A stretch of DNA of 64,000 bases from the NCBI GenBank assembly GCA_034509425.1, contig JAVTVJ010000487.1, positions 496,001-560,000 of the forward strand. The letters are read 5' to 3'. The notes under the pieces are model-generated. The model saw only the letters and a program-made list of their open reading frames with translations. It was not told the DNA's origin and did no database searches. Position 1 is the first letter of the stretch, and every line of letters begins with the position of its first letter. Positions 1-12,000 of this stretch are shown here, in pieces. The position numbers and the translations under genes were made by a program. The stretch is from Eopsaltria australis. Taxonomy: Eukaryota > Chordata > Aves > Passeriformes > Petroicidae.

Positions 1-84
1 TTGTTAAAATACTGTGCACTTCAGTGTATTCCTTTAAACTGCACCCAACTACCACACGTCTTGTTCAAGTTGATTTTCACCCAC
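1..84 (-). other. IMPG1 intron, left edge
   Basis: These bases follow the GTGGGT donor of exon 15. The exon frame would continue for a few codons past the donor, but the SEA2 sequence does not, so this is intron. The remaining IMPG1 exons (rest of SEA2, EGF-like domains) are expected further left. Confidence 0.85.
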
Positions 85-3000
85 CAATTGCAAGAACTGT
101 TGTTCCAGTGCTTTGTATTCTGTCGAACTCCTGTTGAAGAGGTCATCGGAGAAGTGCATGTTGGTTACCCTCAGGCTGAAGAAAACCACGAGCTCTTTGC
201 CTTTGGCTGCAGTTGTCATGGAGCTGGTGGTTACATACTTGAGCACAGGTGCTGGGGTGGTTTCTGCAGGCTCAGTGGTCAGCACGGAGATGTAGCCACT
301 GCCCTGCTCCCCTTCGTCCAGCGCCGCCGTGCTCACCGCGCCGATCTGGTCCAGCTCCGCAGCGATGTCCTGCACTCCCATCCCGGTGTCGTCTGCAGGA
401 ACGCCCTCAGGGGCTGGCACTGAGGAATCTGGTAACTCAAGGGACTGCTCGATGATCTCAGAGGGGCTGTAGGACGGGCTGGTGGCTGCAGGCAGAGGTG
501 CTATTGATGGCAGCACATCTGTAAAAACAAGTCCAGGCTGCTCGGTGAAGACATCACTCGGACCAGTAAAGAAAGGCAATGTTTCATCACTGCTGGCTGT
601 AGCAAAAATGTCATCACCTGATGATTCTGGTTCTTCCATGATCTTAACTGCTGCAGAAAAACAGGATAAAACCAAATTAGCTATGTTGAAAAGCAAACAT
701 AAAAAACATCAAGCAGGGATAAAAACATGTATATGATATTTCCACTGAAACAATTTTAACAACAAGTTTAACAGTATCTAAATATGAAAATGTTAACGCT
801 ATCACTGAAAAGGACTACTGGAATAAAATACCTCATACACATGTTTGAGTGATGGAGTTTCTGTAAGTTCTGTGTTTAACAGTTTTGCTTGGCAAGTATT
901 TCCTAAGCCTCTAAAGCACATTCTTGTTCTGAAGGTACATAATCACACTGTCAGTTTATATTGTTCTGAAAGAGGAGATTGGAGCTTTGAGCTCTCTGCT
1001 TGGAACACTTTGTATGCCAGACTCATTCTGTTCCCCTCTGTGAAAAGTTAAAGCTATCATTTGCCAATAATCATAAAATGTGGTTACAAAAACAATACAG
1101 CCCCTCCAGATGCAAACTGTGTCAATTTACCCAAAAGACAACAGCAGCAATGAAAAAATATTCAAACCTTAAGAAGCCATCTACTGCACCTGAAGCAGAA
1201 CTTTTATGATGTTCCCATCAGGGCTTAGCATGGATCTAGTATATATGATAGCTGTAGTTGAAATCCAAATCTAAAGTGTCAGGAATGCCACTCCTTGAAT
1301 TTGGCTTGCAGCTACCTGGCCACAATGACTTCACAATAAATGATGGCCTCCACCAAACTGGTGACTTTGTCCTTTTCCAGTGATACACCATTCTTCATGT
1401 GGAACTTTTAGCTGCCCCCTGCAGGCAAAATCACTTATCAGCCGTAAGGATAGATAAGGAAAGTAATTTTTCTCCAATAGATGAACTCTTCCTTTCCCTA
1501 CATGCTGATTTCCTCCCAATGGCCAACGAAAATACGGAAGGAGAGCAAACTGTAGAATTGGGAATATCTTTGACTGAATGAGGTGGCCGTTGTCATGCCA
1601 CCTCATTTCATTAAAAGCTTGAGATGCTCTTCTCTTGCCATGTCCTCATGTTTCTTGTGTGATTAAGGATACGGACAGATTAGAAAAGCAAAGCCTAGTG
1701 ATGTTCTCTGTTTACAAAGCTCTTGCTATTACCTGTTACGCTGATAAGGAGTGAGAGTCACTTATCAGTTAAGAGAACTCAGAACAGCTTTGCTAGCATT
1801 AGTGCTTGAGGCATTAATGCAGGATGATCTACTGATGGGATGAGCCTGCAGCTCCACAGACATCTCTCTCAGCACGAGAGCACACACTTGAGCACACAAT
1901 TGTGATGGCATTTGTTAGGTAGATCATATTTTAGAAATATAAGTACAGGAGAAAGATATACTGAAGTGGCTTTGAAATTGCAGCAAATTTGAAGCAGATA
2001 TATACAACCATGTGTATCTTGCACTCCTGGCACATAGCTGTGTATATATATACATATGGTCTATACATAGACTATAAAGGTCTTCTGGCATCCTCTTATT
2101 ACAAGCAAAGTAACTTAAAAGGCCTTGAGGGCATACCAAGATGATCTCTGAGCATGTATCACCTGTTTTCATAAGCTGCCACTCCTTAGCAGTCACTGTG
2201 TCTCCAGCTGAAGTAGGCAGACAGCAACTGACCCAACAGTTTGTGTTGGTTCCTGTTAGTAAATGGGCTCACATCAAGGGCTGCTGAGCACCTACTGTGC
2301 CACAGCACCAGTCCCAAACACAGGGATAACTGATCTGTTCTTTGTCTGACAGGTGTCTTGTTGCTGCAGCAAGACTTGCCTACACAAGTGACACGTTGAA
2401 ATCAGCAGTAAAATGATATGCAGCTGGTTTTACCAAGATTTTCCTCTGTCTATATGAGACTTCAATAAAATTTAATCCTAGGAAGTTAAAAACTATGAAT
2501 GAAACAGAGAAGACCTGGACATTTCATAGAATCACAGAATGTTTCGGGTTGGAAGGGACCCTAACCACTATCTAGTCCAACCCCTCCACTAAACAAGCTT
2601 GCTCAGGGCTCCATCTGGCCTGGTCTTGAGCACTTCTAGGGAGGGGGCATTCACAACTTCTTTGGGCAATCTGTTCTAGTGCCTCACCAGCCTCATAGTA
2701 AAGAATTTCTTCCTAATATCAAACATAAATCTGCACTCTTTCACCTTAAAACCAGTCTCCCTTGTCCTGCCACTACATGACTTTGTAAAAGATCCCTGTC
2801 CAACTTTCTTGTAGGCCCCCTTTAGGTACTGGAAAGCACTGTAAGGTCTCCTGGACCCTTCTCTTCTCCAGGGTCAACAACCCCAGCTCTCTCAGCAGGT
2901 CTCCACAGGAGAGGTGCCCCCACCCTCTGACCATCTTCATGGCCCTCCTCTGGACTCTGTCCAGCAGGTCAATGTCTTTCTTGTGTTGGGGGTCCCAGAG

Positions 3001-6000
3001 CTGAACAGAATACTCCAGGTGGGTTGTGACAAGAGTGGAGCTCAGAAATTAATTACCTCCCTTGACCTGCTTGTCAGTGAAATGTAAAACAAAAACCCAA
3101 CCCTTTGCATTTAAAATGCTGAGTTTATATACCACTTAAATATATATTGATTTTCAGACTAGATGTAAAGAAGACACCTTTTTAACAATGAGATTGGTAA
3201 AACACTGGAACATGTTGCCCAGAGAGGTGGTGGATGCTGGATCCCTGGAAACATTGAAGGTCAGATTGAATGGGACTCTGAACAACCTAATGTAATCTAG
3301 TTGAAGACGTTCCTATTAATTGCAAAGGGGTTGAACTAGGTGGCCTTTGAAAGTCCCTTCCAATCCAAATTATTATATGAATCTGTGAATCCATATGCAC
3401 ATAAAAATAGATACAAAATTTTGCAACAGAACACAAAATACACTTACATTGTTCATCATAAAAGAACTATTTGTAAAACTTCACCAGTTTGCTTTGTAGA
3501 TGAGATTTTCACATCAGAATTTTATGAAATCTCTACAAGTACAAACTCTGAAGATTCAGACCCTCAATCTCAGCATATTTCATTTTAGCATAATGTTTAG
3601 TCTACAGCACTATCATTCAGGTGTAGGGAATCCACAGAGGGCACAAAATAAGACATTGAAATCAAATATACCCCCAGAGTAACCACATTGAAAGTGAAAC
3701 AATACCACGGAGTTAAAAGCTGATGTCTGGAATAAAAACTGAAACTCAAATTTCAGCCACCTCTTATCCTCCCACAAAGTTGTTCACTGAACTCAGATGT
3801 TTTTTTGTACTGCATAGCCAAAGCAGGACAGCATTGTACTGTTAAATCAAAACTTAAACACCTGTTGGCAAAGATGTGAAAACACTAAATTAAGAGGCAA
3901 TTTCCTGTGCCCATGCTATATTAAATCTTTGTAAAAGGAGTTTTCCATGCAGGCATTTATTCCCTGCTGAGGGAATGAAATACATAGATTTGACTTATCA
4001 GAAAAAAATCTACTGCCATTTCAACAACTTTATTTTAGGTGTCTAATTAGTTGATCCTCATATTTTTTTTTAAATGAGGAAAACCCTTCTAATTGACCAT
4101 GAGTAAGGAGTAATTGTTTGGGAAAGGTCAAATTGTCATGAGACATTTTCCTAGTGGGTTTGCATTAATGAGCTGACCAAGAATGTTATACATTAAGAGA
4201 TCCTGGCGTTTCCCTTCATTCATGAGCATAATAAGCAATGACAAATTTTCCAAGTCCACTGGTGAGTATTCTGTATATGTCCTGTATATGAAAGTTAAAG
4301 TGTTACAATGTCTACTTATATATTTGTACACTTGCTGGCTGAAAGAAATAACCACGGAAGGGAAAAGTGTGCAGCTAAGAGATTTGTTCATAATACAGTG
4401 TAAAAATCACCTTGAGTGCAGCTGTGCTGATTCCAATACCAGATGGATACAGAAAGCAGCTGCATCCAAATTTACATATTTTGTTGGTGCCTGAAATGTC
4501 ATTAAATCCCTGGATGCAGGACTGCTGTGTACAAAGTGCTGAATTTATCTTCGAGGTCTTTAATTTTTAACTAGGGCACAAGTAATATGAGGATTAAGAG
4601 AATTAAGAAAGAGGATCATTAACCTAATGTGTCACAACAAGTGTTTCCCAACACATAATTACTGATTACATTCATTTTTCTAACAGTAAAGCCAAGCCAA
4701 AAGAACCACAATGATCTAAGGCTGTCATTCTATCTGTCTATATGAAAACCTTCCAGAAGCCAGGTTCAATGTCCAATAAATCCATAGAACTCTTTCTCCA
4801 CTGATTCCAGACAACCTCAGTTAACTCCATTTCTCCTCCATCTCCAGTCCTAAAAATTGTTTTGCTTCCTAACCTTTTTCCTTAGCATTCACACTGGAAC
4901 TTTTTGAGTACTCTAACTTTTCATAGGACAGCCTGAGAGTGCAGCTGTAGCTCTGCTACTCACTCCACTACTGTGGTGTTCTGTGTAAATTATAAAAGCC
5001 TTCATATTATTTTGAAAACTTTCATACCTTGCAGTTGTGCTTCATTATCAGTGCTCTCAGCATCAAAGAAGCAAATAAATGTCATTCTCACACGATATCA
5101 CAAGAAGAGTATTTTCTATCTTAATAAAATACTGCTTAGTGATGGTAATCTTCTCTCATTATTCTCAGGACTATTCACTTATATCTGACATGGAAAACTT
5201 AAAGAGCAATACAAAATTTGTAAAATCGAGACCTGAATATCTACACCACTACAAAATTCAGGGCATTGAGCAACCAAAGCTTACTAATCTTGTTTATATT
5301 CATCATGAAAAAAGGGTGCTTCTGCTTCTTTAGTTATCTAGTATCAAGGCCAACCTTCTGCCCAGTACCAGACAGCCCTGTTTTACTGACTGACCTGCTT
5401 AGCTGAGTAATTTGTCAAGGGCAATGGACTGGGTGTTTGATTTGGGATGTTTGCTCCCAAACTGAGTTATGACATTGCCCTCATCTCATTGGGATCTTCA
5501 CCACGATTTCTTTTTGGGAGGTCAGTAGTATTACGTACTTCTGCAATGACTGAAGAAATAAATATTAAAGAACTCTTTTCTTGTTCCTCAAAGATGCATA
5601 AAGATTAAGAGCAAGCCATTAAGAACAAAGCCAAGCCCTGGCTCTACTTTTATTGCTCTGCAACTTTTCCCTCACAGTAGCCAAGTGTGCCTGAGAGCAG
5701 CAGAATGATGCAGTTCACCACAGTCTGGCTGTCCATAAACTTCCCACTGATGCAACTTAGCTGGTCTAACTCAACTCACACAAAGCTTTCAGTAGGGAAA
5801 GAACTCTCTTTAAATAATGCCTGAGGACCACTATTTTGATGTATCCATCTGTTCTTGGGAATGGAAGCTCCCCTAGACTTTATGGAAGTCAGCTTGTTGC
5901 AGAAGGGAGTCACATCTGCCTTTATCCATTTCATATTTGGTCACCGTACATGCAAGAGCCCTCTGAAGTATCAGTTTCTTGTGGGATTAAAAATTAATTC

Positions 6001-9000
6001 TTTCTTTGATTATTGTTTTCACATGCATTGGCCATAGCATGGCTGAAAATAGTAATTCAGCTTGCCATTTGCTGTTTTGTTAAGGACTTCCCTTACTTCA
6101 ATTAAAGTTTTCTGAAATGCCTCTTTCTGTAAAGACTTGAAACAATGAAATCAATGCAGTTAATAATTTTTTAAAAATTTTCAACTTCAAGTTAATAATT
6201 TAAGTACAACAGGTGGAAATACAATAGATACACCATTAATTGAGTCATCTTACTTTATAGACCTGTGTCAAATTCATATGCTGAGAAACCTGATGTTCAA
6301 CCTTAAAGATTGTCTTTAGCATTCTCATGTTTCAGCAGTTTTAGAGGATTAAGCATTTCAGAAACACAAATATAATTTAAACAATACAGGACTTGCTGGT
6401 TTTTAAAGCATACCCAAAATTTCATGTAGAATATAGTATTATAGAGAGAGGTGAGGTGTATAATGAGATACCTTGTATGGACAGTAGATCAGTGGTAGGT
6501 TATTTCCATAATGTGACAAGTCACTTTCACCACTTACAGAACCTTTACCTCATCTGCTGCTGAGATTGCCAGACAAAATGACATCCTTCTGCTGAAGCAC
6601 TCTAAAAGTCAGTTTTCTGAGTAAAGTCCCTGCTAAAATATGATGCAACCAAGATTAAAACGATCTTGTGAATTAAGGGGATTTGTAAGTACATTTATAT
6701 GAAAACATGTTAAAAATGCCAGGGATTCCATGGTTGTTATGTATGTAATATGTAAGATATTTTGTATTGATGTTCTGCACAATTTGCTACCATAGTAATA
6801 CCATATTAAAGTATATATTAAATAAGAAAGGTACCGTGCTAATCTTGGAAGCAAAACCAAGCAGCAGTGAATTTGCAAATAGGAATGCACTTCTACAAAG
6901 GAATAGAATCAAAACCAAATAAAAAATCTCCTGCTTAAAACAATAGCTTCAGGAGGATTTAACATCTCTTATTCCCACTGTTGAATGTTCCCAATTAAAT
7001 CTGAAAAATATCTTTCATGAATTTAAAGCAATGAGATCTATGTGAAAACAGCCTGGGTCTTTACAAACACCTGGAAACATAAAGAAACATCCATCCAAAT
7101 GTTGTAAACACTGCTGCATGACACCATAACAGTTTTAGAGAACCCCAAATGGAGAACCTGGAATATTATTTTTGATTTATTTTACCTTACAATGTTTGGA
7201 AAATCTGACAAGTTACAATGCTTATCCTTCAGAACTCCAAGTACTCTCCAAATTCCTGCCCATTTTCTCTATTTTTCTCAATTGTGTAACAAGAAAAATT
7301 CAGAGCAAATTTTTGTAGGTTATGGGACCATCAGACAGTTTTGTGGTATTGAATTTTATTAGTTTACAAAATGGTATAAACAAAATAGAAGTTAAATGAT
7401 ACAAATTCAAGTTGTGTTGACCAAGGACCTAAAACAGAAAAGAAAAACATGAAATTAGAAAGTCAAAACCAGTGATTCTCTTAAAATCTCATAATCTGAT
7501 GAGTACTTTAAGACTTGCCGAGAAAAATTAAAACACTGAATATACTTTTTTCCTTGTACTATGTAGTCACCTGTATGAGAAAACAATTTATGGAATGAAA
7601 GCTATAGAATGAGGAGTATTTTGTTCTTCTAAATTGTGCCTTGGATGTAGGTAGTCTGATTTTTCTCAAAGTTTTGAAATGGAAAAAGTGACTCCGTGTG
7701 AGAGAGATAGAAGGAGATATTTAAGTGGGAAGATGTTTCTGGCTTTATGTTTCACTGTAGGAATACATTTCAATCTTATTGATATTGAAAATTACTTTGG
7801 GCCAGATGCCTTAGTGCAGGCCTGGCCTGTTAAATGCACCCATCATGCTTGGATTGTGGAGCTGAGCAGCCCAGAGCAGCCAGAGCACTGCTGTCAGGGG
7901 GCAGGCAGAATGCTGAATGTTAAACCCACACTGCAGTAAAATTGTCCATTCAGCCATTAGCTGCAGGTTTGCATTGAAACCCCTCAAGAGACCTTCACAT
8001 AACACTGGGGTGCAGAAGTCTTATGGCATAAACTAGCTTTTCAAAAAATGATAGATAAATGAATATTTAACTATGGTAACTATATTTATGTTCTCACATA
8101 AAATGTTTGGATTAAGGTACAAGAGTTTCATTTAACAGTTCCTATTTTTGCTGAGTAGCAGTGAGAATACAAAGATGAAACTTTGTTACTCTAACTGCTT
8201 ATAGAACTTAAAGATATATTGGGAAACTAAAAGTAGGAAAAAAATAACTAATGGACTGTCCATAAAATACTCTTTTCACTCCTCATGAAAGAACTACTAA
8301 GTATTACTAACACTAACCTTCTTACAATAGTTTTAAAGGAATTGTTAATCAAAGGGCAAAACCTCCTTTTAACCTGCAGGGGAAAAAGTCATTATTTTTT
8401 GTAACTGCAGCTGATGCTGACTCTGTTCTCTTTTTCTCTTCTACCCTGCCATGTATGACCATTGAAATCACCTGTCTTGATGCTTTCAGGCATGCGTTCC
8501 CCTCAAGTCACAGTACATTGTTTTGTTTTTTTATTTTTTGTTCAAGGTTTGTAGTATCATGTAGGCATATTGTGAAGTTCTTCAAGATTTATTCAGCATA
8601 ATTTTGATTTTTATTGTTTCACTTTGAAGCATCAGTTAGTGCCTGGTTCTGAAATGGTGAAGAAGTTATGGGAATAGCTAGGTATAGTTATAGATGTAGA
8701 TGGTATAGAATAGGGATGAGAATGGAGCTTTGGGCATATCTTAATTATTTAAGACAAGTTTAACCAGTGCTTCAGCCACTGCTCTAGGCTACATAAACAT
8801 TTAGGAGAAAAGACTGAAATGTGTTAAAGTATTTTTCCAACTTCATTCCTTTCAATTTCAGAAAGATATCTTAAAACTATGGCAATTTTTGTTGAAAGAT
8901 GGACCTCAGGAACTGAAATCCTCGGCTATGAAGATGACATTAATGAATAATACTTTTTGTTTTCTCAGTCATCCCCCAGCAGACTTTTCTGTGCCAACAA

Positions 9001-12000
9001 TTTCCTGCGTCAGCTCTGCTTGAAAGCCCATTATTCCAAACTGCATGGCAATAAAGATGGTTATTAAAGGAATGTTTGACCCTGTATAAAATTTTGACTG
9101 CAAAACTCTGTTATTGGCACCACCATTTTACAAATATTGTATACTACAATAATTTAATTTAAAAAAATCTACCAAGTGGGGAAGAATGAAAGAGAAGCCC
9201 AAACATCTAAATGCAGTAAAATGAAGAAGAAATGAAATCTTTTGCATCCAGGCTTGGTTTAATCATGTTCTTACTGATGCATGTAATGATCTTACCATTC
9301 TACAGAATGAAAGTGAAACTTCTGTCTCCTTCTAATTTACATCTGGATACCATTGCTTGAAATTGAGTTTAGTCTTTTCCTCCACAGAACTTTATAGAAG
9401 TTTAATTGAGAAAGAAATTAAGGTTAAGGACTTATGGGAAAAAAATTTCATGTTATCTTCTACAAAAAGTCAGGAATCACTTGCACATTGAAATTAAAAG
9501 CAAAAAGTATATGACACCTCTGACGGGAGTTCAAGTTGTAAATATTCATAAACACGAATCACATTAAATTTAGTACAAACATTATTGCAGATATGTGTCC
9601 ACTTAAGATTTTTATGTAATTTTGTTTGTTAGTTTTAAACACTATGGCATTTTTCAACCTGACTACCAAGCAGCTTAAATTCATTTTAGCATCAGTGCTA
9701 CCTATGTAAGGCATCTCTAGATGGCTGAGAAGATCAAAGCTGGAAGGCCAAGCCCACTGTAGGCAGAGATACAAAATTCCATTGAGATGTGGAGCAGATG
9801 ATGGAGCAGAGCTGACTCAGGGCACCCAAGTTACAACTTGTCTTTAACAGCCCAGTGCAAGTGACACGAGTTTTTCTCTAACAAGGAACAGACTAAAAAC
9901 ATTTCCAGGCTGAGGTCGAATGGGCTCTCCCATGTTGGAGAGATATTAAATTCTCCAAAGAGAGGAGAGTAATAACTCAGAAAGTCAAAGTTTTACTACC
10001 ATTTGATCATAACACATTATTTCTCAAAGCCAGCATTTCTAGCAAGACCAAGGATTTTTAGTAAGTGAGGAAAATGCATTATTTAGGGCATGTTAGTCTC
10101 AACAGTGCCACTGTGCCTAATACTTGTTCCAACTGGACTACATGACACATAAACTTCATTAGTTTCATTCATTTATGACATGGCAAATGTTAACCTTACA
10201 GTCCCAGCACAAAAGTCTGTATTATTTGTTTTAAAAATCTTTCTGATTATGTTACTGCAAAGGCCAGAGGTTTTAAATCAATTTTATTCAGGACATTAAT
10301 GTATTAAAATTATTTGTGATGCTGGCTTTTCAAATTCTGAACTTATTTCTGCCTTTTATATTCCCCTTTTATTAGACAATTAGAATTATTGCAGGCATGT
10401 CTAAAGACTGTAAACTGCCTCAAATAAGTTTTTAGCCCCTTAGTTCTAAAGAGAATTAATTTTCTGGAATAAAGTGGAATTAGACCACATGCAGCAACAC
10501 ACATATATCCCTCCTGGAGGGAGAGCTCCTCCATGCACTGTAACAAAGGGAAGAATTATGGGTGGGTTGTAGGCTTGACTACAAAGTGTGACTGAACAAG
10601 CGGTGGGAGGACTGAGATCTGTCTTCCTGCTATTTTCATAGGTGCACAACAAGGTGTTACACTTTTTCATTACACAAGGGGCTCAGAAGGTTTGCATCTG
10701 GATAAGCAAATTTTCTTAGCAGGAACATAAATTGTTTTCAGTACTTCACACAGTCATTTCAATGAGTCATTGGAATTACCAACTGAGTTTAAAGAAAATT
10801 ATCACTTGTTTTGGTTCATTTGTATTGTGTATCTGGGGGTCATGGATAGGAAATAATATTTGAAGGAAGTAAAGCTTAACCTTAAAGTAAAATAGAAGTG
10901 GTTGGATAGCTTAATAATTTAAACAAGTCATGTGTTAAATTGGAAAAATAGATAGTGCTCACTTCCTCTCAAACTTTTTCGCTTGGATTATTCATTTCAT
11001 TTCAGCATTTTTAAGTATGTTTTGAAGACATGATGTAGATTTTGTTCTATTCCGATTGCTCCTGCTGTTCCCAGCATGGAGATTGCTGGGCAGAATGCCA
11101 TCATTAAATTCTGACCAGATGCTAATAACTTATTCTAATGTGTTTAGGATTCTTCAGGAATACTCTGAGTAGGCAGTTCTAACTGATCAAAACTTTTCCT
11201 TCAATCCAACATATTCCAGTATGGGCATGCTGAAACTCTTCTATTCAGCCTCATCTTCAATTCATAGACAACTTTCAGACTGCTGAATATTGTATATAGT
11301 GCTTGAGAAAATGACATTGCTAGACCTACCTGCTCACTCCTCCAAACATCAGGCAGCCTCCACAAAAACCATTCTTTGCACATCTGAAGCAGCAAGACAA
11401 GTGGAAGGGCACAGAGAGAAGCTGATGGGGAAAAATGTCAAGAAAATCCTGTCAGTTTATAATCCAAGAAAAGATAAGGAAAATGTAAAAAATATGCAAG
11501 GGAACAGAAGAGTTCTTACCCTCTATATCCATCGATGTGAAAAAAATGGTGAGCATTCCTGGCACAAAGAAAGGGTGAATTCCAGTCCGGGGAACATCCG
11601 GAGAGGTTCTTGCAAGAAACAACAGGGTTTTCTTTTCTGTGACAATGATGGTAATGCCAAATAGAAAACTAAGCAAAGACAGTGCTTAGGCAGCTGAGGA
11701 TGAACCAAAGGTGGAAAGAATCCCCAAATATGCAGAAAACTGAGCTTTTTTTCTAGATATTATTTAGAAATAGGACTGAATGAAGAGTGTGCCACCTAAT
11801 TAACTGTTGAGTAGCAGGATAATATTAAAGGGTACAACCCACAGCAGGTTTGTGTGAACATGAGAGTAATTATGGCAATAATTAATGAAGCTCTTACCAG
11901 TTACACATACAGAGATTTGACCATCATGTACTCCCTTATCCATGTTTTTTTCTCCCAGAAAAAAGCCCTGCAATAAACCCTGCAGAGTCTTTGTCTCTCG

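Larger units (their letters stand above)
651..11519 (-). other. IMPG1 intron between exon 14 (or 12) and exon 15
   Basis: About 10.9 kb of AT-rich sequence, or 15.7 kb if exons 13 and 14 are not used. Apart from the two CR1 copies near 2.5-3.4 kb I see no gene. Open frames here are short, lack protein-like composition and carry no recognisable motif. A small GC-richer patch lies near 7,810-7,940. Confidence 0.7.

Noticed and set aside
1..423. Plus-strand open frame of 140 codons
   Set aside because: It is antisense to IMPG1 exon 15, whose SEA2 sequence is unmistakable on the minus strand; the plus frame has no protein-like features.
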